Below, piece after piece: positions 17,343-25,388 of a stretch of DNA of 64,000 nt. The notes below the pieces were generated by a model that saw only the letters and a list, made by a program, of their open reading frames with translations, made no database searches and was not told the origin of the DNA. The first letter of the stretch is position 1. Each line of letters opens with the position of its first letter. The stretch comes from JBDHWI01 sp964590135 (GTDB lineage: Bacteria > Chloroflexota > Anaerolineae > J036 > Brachytrichaceae). A program made the position numbers and the translations under genes. The DNA lies in contig CAZPVX010000010.1 of the NCBI GenBank assembly GCA_964590135.1, forward strand, positions 62,001 through 126,000. The letters are read 5' to 3'.

Positions 17343-18473
17343 ATGTCACAAGCATTTGCCAAACCATTGCCGGCGCTGGATCCAGCATTACTCGCCGATG
17401 TCGTGCGTCAGGATCAACGCGACCTGCACTTCGAGATTGCCGAGTGGTCGATTCAGCCGTTGAGCAGCAAGGGCATCATCAATCCGGATGGGCTGTTTGG
17501 GGTGCGCGGGCGAGGTCGCGCCGGCGATGGCAGTGCGCGCGCCTGGTCGGTAGTGCTGAAGGTGCTAAAGGATTCCGGCCAGGCGCAGCCGCTCTCCAGC
17601 CTGTGGTTCTGGCGGCGCGAGGCGCTGGCAGCGAAATCGGGGGTGCTGTCGGCGCTGCCGGGAGCCATTTGCGCGCCACGCTTCTATGGGGTTGCCGAGC
17701 AAGCCGGCAGCGATTGGCTGTGGATGGAGTATGTCGAAGATGACATCAGCAATTGGCAACTCGATCACTATGCAGAAGCTGCACAGGCGCTTGGCCGCCA
17801 GCACGCGTTCTACCTGACTGGAACTCCGCTGCCCAGCGCAGAGTGGTTGTGCCGCGGCCACGCGCGCACCTGGGCCGAGGGACTGAGTCCACAAAATGCC
17901 TGGGACGACCCCATCGTGCAGCAACACTTTTCACGCGATTTGCAGGCGCGCGTCTTGCAGATGTGGCAGGGCCGCGACCGCTTCTACGCTGCACTGGATC
18001 AGTTGCCGCAAGTCTTCTCGCACTTTGACTTCCAGCGCCGTAACTTGTTCGCCCAGCACAAAGAGGGCAATGTCACATTTGCCGCGGTCGATTGGGCCCA
18101 GTGCGGCATCGGACCGGTAGGTGGCGATCTGTGCGCGCTGATTGGCTCAAGTGCAGTGCTGATGGAATGGCCGGCGAGCCGCCTGGATGTGTTGGAAGCA
18201 GCGGCTTGTGATGCCTATGTGCGCGGTCTGCGCGCCGGCGGCTGGCAGGGGGATGCCGCACTGGCGCGGCTGGGCTATACAGCGTGGACTGCGCTGCATT
18301 GGGGCATGGCGATGCCGGCGGCGGCAGCATTCTGGTTTTCGGCGCAGATGCAGCCTCGTGCGGTTCGCCAGTTTGGTCGCCCCGTTGACGACCTTGCCCG
18401 CACTTGGGCAGCGCTGTGCGACTTTTCATTGCGCCGAGGCGACGAAGCCCGCCGGCTGATGGCGGACATGTGA
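17343..18473 (+). CDS. Aminoglycoside phosphotransferase-family (APH) small-molecule kinase
   Basis: 376 residues with the kinase-like fold of the APH/choline kinase family. Visible motifs: a strand with the likely ATP-site lysine (SVVLKVLK), a hinge LWMEYVED, the catalytic loop FSHFDFQRRNLF (Brenner motif HxDxxxxN: His, Asp, Asn kept), and the metal Asp in AAVDWAQCGIGPVGGDL. These residues predict an active ATP-dependent phosphotransferase; the substrate cannot be read from sequence. APH-family genes in environmental bacteria are usually not drug-resistance genes. The gene stands between two copies of a 25-bp repeat and between a rhodanese and a methyltransferase gene, all on the plus strand. 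Confidence 0.85.
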   Translation: MSQAFAKPLPALDPALLADVVRQDQRDLHFEIAEWSIQPLSSKGIINPDGLFGVRGRGRAGDGSARAWSVVLKVLKDSGQAQPLSSLWFWRREALAAKSGVLSALPGAICAPRFYGVAEQAGSDWLWMEYVEDDISNWQLDHYAEAAQALGRQHAFYLTGTPLPSAEWLCRGHARTWAEGLSPQNAWDDPIVQQHFSRDLQARVLQMWQGRDRFYAALDQLPQVFSHFDFQRRNLFAQHKEGNVTFAAVDWAQCGIGPVGGDLCALIGSSAVLMEWPASRLDVLEAAACDAYVRGLRAGGWQGDAALARLGYTAWTALHWGMAMPAAAAFWFSAQMQPRAVRQFGRPVDDLARTWAALCDFSLRRGDEARRLMADM

Positions 18474-18498
18474 CCGGTGACAAAGAACGGCGCCAGAT
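18474..18498. repeat. 25-bp direct repeat, copy 2
   Basis: An exact copy of 17253-17277, beginning immediately after the kinase gene's stop codon. Here it is non-coding. In the remaining gap to the methyltransferase (18499-18588) no other feature is seen. Confidence 0.8.
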
Positions 18499-18588
18499 GA
18501 GATTGTCCGAGACCTCACCAGCTAAATCCATCGTCATGCCTGTGAAGGCTGAGGTCGCATTCACCGGTCGGGTGACTGAAGAAATGTC

Positions 18589-19404
18589 ATGAAAAATGTG
18601 ATGCGGCAAACCAGCATCTGGGGCATCACTGGCAACTGGGCAGAGGTTTACCAGGCCTGTTTCGTTCCAACGATCATCGCCCCCTGGGTGCCCAGGACAT
18701 TAGAGTTGATTGCGCCGCGCGCCGGCGAGCGCATGCTGGATGTGGCGTGCGGCACCGGCGCAGTGACGCGCCATGCTGCGAAGCACGTCGGCCCCAGTGG
18801 ATGTGTCGCTGGTGTCGATCTTAGCCCGGATGCGCTGGCAGTGGCGCGAGAAATGAGGCGGCTACCCGCCTCCGCGAGGATCGAATGGCTTGAAGCGCCG
18901 GCGGACAAGCTGCCTTTCGACAAGGGCAGCTTCGACATCGTGACTTGCCAGTTTGGGTTGATGTTCTTTTCGGATCGCGTGGCTGCGCTCAAGGAGATGC
19001 GCCGCGTGCTAGCGAAGGGCGGGCGCATTGCGGTCGTGACTTGGGGCGCGCTGGACAAATGTGTGGGCAATGCTGCCATGGCGCGAGCGTGGCGTGAATA
19101 CATTGGGAATCATCAAGCCGATCAATTCAACCCGCCTCACTCATTGTGCGACCCGGATGAGGTCAAGTCGTTGCTGTGCAGCGCCGGTTTCACGTATGTC
19201 GAGGCCGGCATCCACGCAGGCCGCGCGCGCTTTGTATCGTCCAGGGCGCTGGTGCGTAGCTATGGTGCGTTGGTTGCTCTGAACGTCGATGCCGCCACGC
19301 GCGATGCAATCTTCAAGATGGTTGCGCGCCTGATGAAGCCCTATGTTGGGCCGCGCGGACTGTGTTATCCGATGGAAACAGTGATGGCGCGCGCGCAGCG
19401 CTAA
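18589..19404 (+). CDS. Class I SAM-dependent methyltransferase (UbiE-like)
   Basis: 271 residues with the Rossmann methyltransferase motifs in order: motif I MLDVACGTGAVTRHAA, motif II Asp in VAGVDLSPDALAVAR, the acidic loop EAPADKLPFDKGSFDIVTC, motif IV/V area FFSDRVAALKEMRRVLAKGG and RIAVVTWG. It is closest by eye to the UbiE/COQ5 or Methyltransf_11 group. The substrate is unknown; these enzymes often methylate quinones or small secondary metabolites. It is the last gene of the plus-strand series beginning at the YdhR-rhodanese gene. Confidence 0.88.
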   Translation: MKNVMRQTSIWGITGNWAEVYQACFVPTIIAPWVPRTLELIAPRAGERMLDVACGTGAVTRHAAKHVGPSGCVAGVDLSPDALAVAREMRRLPASARIEWLEAPADKLPFDKGSFDIVTCQFGLMFFSDRVAALKEMRRVLAKGGRIAVVTWGALDKCVGNAAMARAWREYIGNHQADQFNPPHSLCDPDEVKSLLCSAGFTYVEAGIHAGRARFVSSRALVRSYGALVALNVDAATRDAIFKMVARLMKPYVGPRGLCYPMETVMARAQR

Positions 19405-19528
19405 GCGCGACCTGCGTGACAAACGCCCTCTGGACAACCCGGGGCATTGGGTCCGACTTGCTGGCCGGCGTCCCGCGTTGGGGTCAACGCAACTTGTGCT
19501 TCAAAATCACTGCTTCGGCGCGATCACG

Positions 19529-19757
19529 ATGCATTTCTGGTTGCTGCGCCTGGCATTTGTCGCTAGTTACGGCGTCTTCTTCATGCTGCCGGTGATGCTG
19601 GCACAGGACGTGGCGCAGCCATGGTGAGAGGCGTGGTCTGCGCGGTGATGGGGCGCTGGTTGTTGCCCCTGACGCTGGCGTGCTCCTGGCGGTGATGGCG
19701 CTATTCAAGGCCTTCAGCACCGTGTATGAAGCGCGGCTGATGGCCTCGCTCCCGTGA
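19529..19757 (+). pseudogene. Possible frameshifted small membrane protein
   Basis: The 417-base stretch 19405-19821 holds no intact gene. Within it, ATG 19529 opens a hydrophobic frame (MHFWLLRLAFVASYGVFFML...) that stops after 32 codons at 19627; shifting by one base continues it to a TGA at 19755-19757 with another hydrophobic run (LLAVMALFKAFSTVYEARL). Two membrane-like segments joined by a one-base shift suggest a decayed or mis-sequenced small membrane protein. No family was recognised. Nothing else is seen in the stretch. Confidence 0.25.
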
Positions 19758-19821
19758 TTTCCCCGATTTGGAAGGCCGGCATGGCAACTCTGCGCCGAAT
19801 GTGCTAGATTCACCCACCGTG

Positions 19822-21456
19822 ATGAAGCAGATCAAGCGCACACAGGCGTCGCGACCCGACGTCGTCTTTCAACCGAATTTGCTCGCCGGCGTTGACGCGC
19901 TGGCCAATGCCGTGAAACCCACGCTGGGGCCGTTGCCGCGCACTGTCGGCATCGAAAACACCACCATGCGCGACCGCACGCCAGAAGTGCTGGATGACGC
20001 CGGCACCATCGCCCGCCGCGTCATCCAATTGCCCGATCCAGTCGAGGATGCCGGCGCGATGATGCTGCGCCATGCGCTGTGGCGGATGCGTGAGCAATGC
20101 GGCGATGGCGTGGCGACCGCTGCCGTGCTGGCGCAGGCGATGGCGCGCGAGGCGGCGCGCGCCATCGCCGCCGGCGCGCACCCCGCGCTGTTGCGGCGCG
20201 GCATCGAAGAGGCGGTGGAGATGGCAGTGGCCTCGTTGCGCGAACAGGCCATACCCTTCCCTGGCGGCCACGCCGGCACGCAGATGCTATCGTCGCTGGC
20301 GCGCAGCCTGTGCCACGACGAAGAATTGCAGCGCGTGCTGGTCGAGGTGATTGAGATTCTCGGCGCAGATGGCGCGATTCATGTGGTGAACAATGATGGC
20401 CGGCGCATCGACCGCGAATACATCGAAGGTGCGATGTGGGAATCACCGTGGCTCACCACCGGCTTCGCCACCGACCGTCTGCAGACCATCGCCCGCATCA
20501 ATGACGCCGCCATCGTGTTGATCGACGGCAAGCTCACCACTGCCGCCGGCACTTTTGAAGGTTTGAAGCAACTGCTCGGCATGGGTCACAAGCGCATTGT
20601 CATCATCGCGGATGACGTGACGGACGAGGCGAAGGGCGTGCTGATCCAAGCCAAGTTGAGCAGCCTGTTTGAGATTCTGCCGATCAAGGCGCCGTCGCAC
20701 GAGGCCAGGCGCGCCGTTGCCATGTCTGACCTTGCCGCGTTGACCGGCGCGCGTATGTTGATGGGCGACGATGTGTTCAGCAAAATCAAGCCCGAAGAGG
20801 TGGGTGAGGCGCGCCGCGTCTGGGCCAGCGCCAAGCAGTTCGGCATCATCGGTGGCCGGCGCGATCCGGTGGCGCTGCGCAGCAACATCGCCGCCGTGCG
20901 CCAAAAAATAGAGACGACGACCGATTTGACCGAGTTGGACGAATTGCGCCTGCGGCTGGGCCGGCTGTGCGGCGGGTTGTCCATCGTGCGCGTGGGCGCA
21001 GCCACCAGCAAGATGCAGGATGCGCGCAAGGATGAGGCCATTCGTCTGTCGCGCACGCTGCAGATGGCTGCGGCGGAGGGCATGGTCGCCGGCGGTGGCG
21101 CGGCGCTGTTGAAGGCGGCGCGCAGCATCCCGAAGGGCGAGGGCGATGCCGGCTTCGGCTACCGCGCGGTGGCGCGCGCCTTGCTTGCACCGATGGAGAC
21201 GCTGGTGGACAATGCCGGCCACGATGCTTCAGCCGTCATTGCGCAGGCGAGCGATTGCCTGAAGCGGGACAAGCACGGCCATTACGGCTTCGAGGTGAAA
21301 CGTGGCATAGTGACCGACCTGGCGCAGGCCGGCGTGCTGGATTCGGCGCAGACGGTCGAGCGCGCCGTGCGCATCGCTGCCAGCGTGGCGATGATGATTG
21401 TGACTACTGATGCAGTCGTTCTGCATCGCAAGCCGGCATTGCAAGCCGCACCGTAA
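19822..21456 (+). CDS. Divergent GroEL/Cpn60-like chaperonin paralogue
   Basis: 544 residues from ATG 19822 (MKQIKRTQ), the normal Cpn60 length; an in-frame start at 19768 would add 18 residues unlike the family. The chaperonin core is clear: KPTLGPLPRTVGIE, CGDGVATAAVLAQA, IIADDVTDEAKGVLIQ, VRVGAATSKMQDARKDEAIR and EGMVAGGGAALL. Key differences from GroEL: GDGTTTATV reads GDGVATAAV, the position of the ATP-hydrolysis Asp (E. coli 398, by ungapped comparison back from VAGGG) is Arg, and the C-terminal GGM tail is absent. No groES lies nearby. It may be a specialised chaperonin with altered ATPase. Confidence 0.87.
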   Translation: MKQIKRTQASRPDVVFQPNLLAGVDALANAVKPTLGPLPRTVGIENTTMRDRTPEVLDDAGTIARRVIQLPDPVEDAGAMMLRHALWRMREQCGDGVATAAVLAQAMAREAARAIAAGAHPALLRRGIEEAVEMAVASLREQAIPFPGGHAGTQMLSSLARSLCHDEELQRVLVEVIEILGADGAIHVVNNDGRRIDREYIEGAMWESPWLTTGFATDRLQTIARINDAAIVLIDGKLTTAAGTFEGLKQLLGMGHKRIVIIADDVTDEAKGVLIQAKLSSLFEILPIKAPSHEARRAVAMSDLAALTGARMLMGDDVFSKIKPEEVGEARRVWASAKQFGIIGGRRDPVALRSNIAAVRQKIETTTDLTELDELRLRLGRLCGGLSIVRVGAATSKMQDARKDEAIRLSRTLQMAAAEGMVAGGGAALLKAARSIPKGEGDAGFGYRAVARALLAPMETLVDNAGHDASAVIAQASDCLKRDKHGHYGFEVKRGIVTDLAQAGVLDSAQTVERAVRIAASVAMMIVTTDAVVLHRKPALQAAP

Positions 21457-21478
21457 CAAAAACTAAAATAACAAAATC

Positions 21479-22258
21479 ATGGTTGTCTTTTTTATGATCG
21501 ACGGCATGCGGCCCGATGCGATTGCCGCAGCCGACTGCCCAAACCTGACCGCGTTGATGAAGCGCGGCGCGTATTCGCTCAAGGCGCAAAGCGTGATGCC
21601 CTCGATCACCCTGCCGTGCCACACCTCCATCTTTCACAGCGTGCCGCCGACGCGACATGGCATCACCAGCAACGTGTGGTCGCCATTCGCGCGGCCGCTG
21701 CCCGGGCTGGTCGACCTTGCCAAGCAGCAACTTGGCCTGCGCTGTGCGTTCTTCTACAACTGGGAGGAATTGCGCGACCTGAGCCGGCCTGGCCATCTCG
21801 CATATTCGTATTTCGTCGAGGCGGCCTATGTGGAGCACGGCGACGACTTGATGGCGGACGAAGCGGCGCAACGCATCCCGCAGGAGAAATATGACTTCAG
21901 CTTTGTCTACCTTGGCACGGTCGATACCTTCGGCCATTTGCACGGCTGGATGTCGCCGGAATATCTGGCGCAATTGACGCGCGTGGATCGGCAGTTTGGG
22001 CGCATCGTCGACGCGCTGCCGGCGGACGCGTCGATCGTGGTGCAGGCGGATCACGGCGGGCACGAGCGCAGCCATGGCACGGAGATGGCGGAAGACATGA
22101 CGATTCCGTGGATTGCTGCGGGGCCGGCGTTCAAGCAAGGCTACGAGATTCAAGCCCCAGTCAGCCTGCTCGACACTGCGCCGACCATCGCGCGCCTGCT
22201 CGGTATAAAGCCGCATCCGCATTGGGAGGGCCGTTGCGTCGATGAAGCTTTTGCGTAA
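21479..22258 (+). CDS. Type I phosphodiesterase/nucleotide pyrophosphatase (alkaline phosphatase superfamily)
   Basis: 259 residues of the alkaline phosphatase superfamily. The two-zinc site can be followed: first Asp in FFMIDGMRPD, nucleophile Thr in SITLPCHTSIF, the metal ligands in VDTFGHLHGW, and QADHGGHERSHG. The downstream TIPWIAAGPAF and LLDTAPTIARLLG are typical of the family. It would hydrolyse phosphodiester or pyrophosphate bonds; substrate unknown. There is no signal peptide, so it is probably cytoplasmic, which is less common for this group. The gene begins 22 bases after the chaperonin-like gene and may be co-transcribed with it. The start has a weak ribosome site. Confidence 0.88.
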   Translation: MVVFFMIDGMRPDAIAAADCPNLTALMKRGAYSLKAQSVMPSITLPCHTSIFHSVPPTRHGITSNVWSPFARPLPGLVDLAKQQLGLRCAFFYNWEELRDLSRPGHLAYSYFVEAAYVEHGDDLMADEAAQRIPQEKYDFSFVYLGTVDTFGHLHGWMSPEYLAQLTRVDRQFGRIVDALPADASIVVQADHGGHERSHGTEMAEDMTIPWIAAGPAFKQGYEIQAPVSLLDTAPTIARLLGIKPHPHWEGRCVDEAFA

Positions 22259-22293
22259 TCGACTTGACAACTTGTAATTATCAGGAGCAACCC

Positions 22294-22689
22294 ATGTCTA
22301 ACCGGACTTCCCGGCCGATTGGCGTCACCATCCTCGCCATTCTCGCGCTTGTCACCGCCGCGGTGAATGTCTTTCACGCCTTGCAATATCTGGCCGTCTT
22401 CCCAGTCATCTTCGGCCCGGTCCGATTCTTCACCTTCAATTTGCTTGGCGCGCTTGGCTTTATTTTTCTGGCGGCGATCTGGGTGTGGGTGTTCCGCAAA
22501 CTGTGGGGGCTTGAACCGCAAGGCTGGTCGTTCATGACCATTCTGGCAGTCATCAACATCGCCTTTGCGATCATCGCCATCCTCGGCTCCAGCACGCTTG
22601 GTGAAGAGTTGCCGGCGATCATCATCAATGTCATCGTGCTGGTCTATGCCTACAGTTCCGGCGTGAAGAAGGCCTTCAACATGCCATAG
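22294..22689 (+). CDS. Small four-segment integral membrane protein
   Basis: 131 residues from ATG 22294, chosen for AGGAG six bases upstream; ten more codons upstream are open but lack such a site. Hydropathy by eye gives four membrane segments: GVTILAILALVTAAVNVFHAL, then FNLLGALGFIFLAAIWVWVF, then FMTILAVINIAFAIIAILG, then AIIINVIVLVYAYSSGV. The pattern resembles uncharacterised DUF membrane proteins of Chloroflexota, archaea and actinobacteria. No catalytic residues are visible. It is followed at once by a strong intrinsic terminator, ending this plus-strand unit. Confidence 0.75.
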   Translation: MSNRTSRPIGVTILAILALVTAAVNVFHALQYLAVFPVIFGPVRFFTFNLLGALGFIFLAAIWVWVFRKLWGLEPQGWSFMTILAVINIAFAIIAILGSSTLGEELPAIIINVIVLVYAYSSGVKKAFNMP

Positions 22690-22715
22690 CGCCGGCCTGG
22701 AAAAAGGTTGGAGAG

Positions 22716-22755
22716 CTGCTGCAGGCAACCGATGGCCTGCGGCAGTTTGCTTTTT
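22716..22755 (+). terminator. Intrinsic terminator after the small membrane protein gene
   Basis: CTGCTGCAGGC (22716-22726) pairs with GCCTGCGGCAG (22735-22745) around an 8-base loop, 10 Watson-Crick pairs plus one G-U, followed by TTTGCTTTTT. It separates the upstream unit from the ABC transporter operon. Confidence 0.75.
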
Positions 22756-22762
22756 CCACGAT

Positions 22763-22791
22763 TTGACAACTTGGGTGGGGTTGTTCATCAT
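22763..22791 (+). promoter_or_regulatory. Candidate sigma-70-type promoter of the sugar ABC operon
   Basis: A perfect -35 TTGACA at 22763-22768, a 17-base spacer, and CATCAT at 22786-22791 (four of six matches to TATAAT). It lies between the preceding terminator and the binding-protein gene, leaving a 5' leader of about 150 bases. No recognisable riboswitch or operator was found in that leader. Confidence 0.45.
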
Positions 22792-22945
22792 CGTTGAATA
22801 AAGCGCGCACACGTTGATGCGCTGTGTCAGACGCCCATTTCCACCGATTGGGAGGCGATAGCTTATTCAAGAGACCTTGACAGCTTTGAACCAATAGGCG
22901 AAAACCAACCAACCAACCCGACCTTATATTTCTGGAGGGTCCGAC

Positions 22946-24373
22946 ATGTTTGTGAAAAAAGAACCAATCAGCCGAAGAACGTTCTTGAGAGTGGCGTTGC
23001 TGGGGAGCGCGGCTGGCGCGCTGGCCGCCTGCGCTGCACCCCCAGCACCCGCCGCAACAAGTGCGCCGGCCGCCGCTGAGGCCACCACTGCGCCGGCCGC
23101 CGAAGCCCCTACCGAAGCGCCCGCCGCATCAACTGGCGGTGAAATGAAGGGTGAATTGATCTTCTGGGGACACGCCGATCACCCGATCTACGACGCCGGT
23201 CAGGCGTTTATGAAACTGCACCCGGATGTGAAATTCACCCAGGTTGAGATCACTGACGAGCGCACCACCAAGGTAGAAGCTGCGCTGGCTGCCGGCAGCG
23301 GCGCGCCTGATCTGAACTGGCTGGAAGCCAATGAAGTGCAGCAATACGGCTTGCGCGGCGTGCTGCTGGACGTGGACGAACTGGTCAAACAGTATGAAAA
23401 AGATCTGGTGCCGGCGAAAGCCGCTGAAGCGCGCGTGAAGGGCAAGTACTATGGCATGCCCGGCGACATCACCCCGAACACGCTGTGGCTGCGCGCCGAC
23501 ATCCTGGAGAAAGGCGGCGTAACTGATGTGCCAAAGGACGTCAAGTACGAGGATTTCTTGATGCTCGCCAAGCAGGTCAAGGAGAAGGCCGACTCCAGCA
23601 TGTATGTCTTCAACGAGGCCGGCGGCGGGCAAGGCACGCTGATGTTCCAGGTGCCGTTCTACCAACTCGGCGGCAACGTGTCGGACGAAACTGGCGAGAA
23701 GATCCTGTTCGACGAGGGCGATGCAGCGGTCAAGGCGGTCGAATTTGCCAAGATGGCGTGGGATGCCAAAGCCGGCCTGGATGCCGAGTGGTTCTCTGCG
23801 CCATACTGGGGCGCCATCGGCGAAGGCAAGCTTGCCGGCACCTATTCACCGCCGTGGATGCGCGGCTTCTTCGAGGCTCAGCTCAAGGGGCCAGAGGAAG
23901 GCATTGGCAAGTGGAAGAGCGTGATCATCCCCGTCTACGAGGGCGGTGGCGCGCATCGCACCAACGTGTGGGGTGGCGCAACACTCGTTTCCTACACGCA
24001 GACCCAGGTGCCGGATCTGGTCAAGGAGTTCATGAAGTTCACCTTCTGCACCATGGAAGGCGCGCAGGTGACGGCTGACTGGGGCATCGTGCCGCCCTAC
24101 CTGCCGTGGCTGACCACCAAGCTGAAGGACGTCAAACAGACCTTGTTCTCTGATCAGACCTGGACCGATACGCTGAACGAAGCGCTGACGCTGATGCGCA
24201 CAGATTTCTATCGCATGCCGGCATACGGGATCTCCAGCATCACGGGTGGCGCGCTGTGGGACAAGCATTTCATGCCGATGATGAAGGGCGAAGTCGACAT
24301 CAAGGCCGGCGTGAAGGCGTGGGCCGATGACATCCGCACCGAAAATGCGAAGTTGATGGAGACGCTGAAGTAG
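22946..24373 (+). CDS. Carbohydrate ABC transporter substrate-binding lipoprotein (Tat-exported)
   Basis: 475 residues; start supported by GGAGGGTCC before ATG 22946. The N-terminus has a twin-arginine motif SRRTFLRVALLG and a lipobox ALAACAA, so it is probably a folded, Tat-exported lipoprotein tethered outside the membrane. An Ala/Pro/Thr linker of ~35 residues follows. The mature domain is a family 1 solute-binding protein: GELIFWGHADHP, KLHPDVKFTQVEI, AALAAGSGAPDLNW, then the closing lobes with GKYYGMPGDITPNTLWLRAD and QVTADWGIVPP. Such proteins bind mono- or oligosaccharides and deliver them to the two permeases encoded next. No ATPase gene is nearby, as is usual for this class sharing an MsmK/MalK-type ATPase. 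Confidence 0.92.
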   Translation: MFVKKEPISRRTFLRVALLGSAAGALAACAAPPAPAATSAPAAAEATTAPAAEAPTEAPAASTGGEMKGELIFWGHADHPIYDAGQAFMKLHPDVKFTQVEITDERTTKVEAALAAGSGAPDLNWLEANEVQQYGLRGVLLDVDELVKQYEKDLVPAKAAEARVKGKYYGMPGDITPNTLWLRADILEKGGVTDVPKDVKYEDFLMLAKQVKEKADSSMYVFNEAGGGQGTLMFQVPFYQLGGNVSDETGEKILFDEGDAAVKAVEFAKMAWDAKAGLDAEWFSAPYWGAIGEGKLAGTYSPPWMRGFFEAQLKGPEEGIGKWKSVIIPVYEGGGAHRTNVWGGATLVSYTQTQVPDLVKEFMKFTFCTMEGAQVTADWGIVPPYLPWLTTKLKDVKQTLFSDQTWTDTLNEALTLMRTDFYRMPAYGISSITGGALWDKHFMPMMKGEVDIKAGVKAWADDIRTENAKLMETLK

Positions 24374-24389
24374 GCGCCCCCCACCCTGA

Positions 24390-24414
24390 CCCTCCCCCGC
24401 ACGGCGGGGGAGGG
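24390..24414 (+). promoter_or_regulatory. Intercistronic stem-loop between binding protein and permease genes
   Basis: CCCTCCCCCGC (24390-24400) pairs perfectly with GCGGGGGAGGG (24404-24414) around a 3-base loop. There is no T-run, so it is not a normal terminator. A stem here commonly protects the upstream binding-protein message and keeps it more abundant than the permease message. Its GGGGAGGGGAG arm also lies next to the permease ribosome site, so folding could lower permease translation. Confidence 0.6.
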
Positions 24415-24424
24415 GAGAAGCGCG

Positions 24425-25387
24425 ATGACACAAGCAGCCCAAACTACCAGCGTGCATCCTCCGCCTGGGCCGGCTCCCCAACACAAGACCTTGCTGCGCG
24501 AAATGTGGAAGCACCGCATTGACTATCTTTTCATTGCGCCGTTCTTCATCGTCTTCGCTGTGTTCGGCATCTACCCCATGTTGTGGGGCTTGCGGCTCAG
24601 CCTGTCACGCTGGCCCGGCGGCCAGAAGCCGATGGAGTGGGTCGGCCTGAACAACTATCTCAGCCTGCTGACTGATGATCCGCTGATGGGCAAGGCGTTC
24701 GCCAATACGTTGATTTTGCTGGCGTGGATCCTGCCAACCGGCCTGGCATTCGCCCTGGTTGTGGCGGTCATGCTGAATGCGCGCCGGCTGACTGGGCGCG
24801 GCGTGTTCCGCACGATCTACTTTCTGCCGTTCGTCACGTCTGGCGTGGTTGTGGCCATCGTTTTCTCGCAGTTTCTCGACAAGAACTACGGTTGGGTGAA
24901 TTTGCTGCTCGGCAAGGTGGGGATCGCGCCAGTGCCATGGCTGACCTCAGCCATCGGCGCGCAAATTTCAGTCACGCTGCTCTTGCACTGGATGGGCAGC
25001 GGCACGAATATCCTGATTTTCCTCGGCGCGCTGCAGGCCATCGACCGCGAAGTGTACGAGGCTGCCGAGATCGACGGCGCAAGCAACGTGCAGTCTTTCT
25101 TCCGCATCACCGTGCCGATGCTGCGGCCGGTGCTGCTGTTCATGATCATCACTGCGACCATTGGCTTGATCAACCTGTATGTGCAGGTGAAATTGTTGAC
25201 CGGCGGCGGGCCGCAAAACAATACCTACACGCTGTTCATGCGCATGATGGACTTGATCGCCGGCAATCGCTTTGGGGAAGGCGCGGCACTCGGCTTTCTC
25301 ATGGGTGTGATCGTCCTTATCATCACGTTCATTCAATTGCGATTGCTGAGCAATTGGTGGACGGTGGAAGGCAAGTTAAAGAAGTAG
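24425..25387 (+). CDS. Sugar ABC transporter permease, MalF-type
   Basis: 320 residues with about six membrane segments, first at FIAPFFIVFAVFGIYPMLWG, typical of the first carbohydrate permease (CUT1). The EAA loop that contacts the ATPase is clear: YEAAEIDGASNVQSFFRITV, followed by PMLRPVLLF. It also has NTLILLAWILPTGLAFALVVA and LPFVTSGVVVAIVF. It forms a heterodimer with the product of the next gene, with a one-base gap between the two genes. Overlap of coding and spacing shows one operon with the binding protein. Confidence 0.93.
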   Translation: MTQAAQTTSVHPPPGPAPQHKTLLREMWKHRIDYLFIAPFFIVFAVFGIYPMLWGLRLSLSRWPGGQKPMEWVGLNNYLSLLTDDPLMGKAFANTLILLAWILPTGLAFALVVAVMLNARRLTGRGVFRTIYFLPFVTSGVVVAIVFSQFLDKNYGWVNLLLGKVGIAPVPWLTSAIGAQISVTLLLHWMGSGTNILIFLGALQAIDREVYEAAEIDGASNVQSFFRITVPMLRPVLLFMIITATIGLINLYVQVKLLTGGGPQNNTYTLFMRMMDLIAGNRFGEGAALGFLMGVIVLIITFIQLRLLSNWWTVEGKLKK

Positions 25388-25388
25388 C

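Noticed and set aside
22264..22286. TTGACA at 22264 as promoter of the small membrane protein
   Set aside because: Too close to the start codon; the expected -10 would overlap the Shine-Dalgarno.
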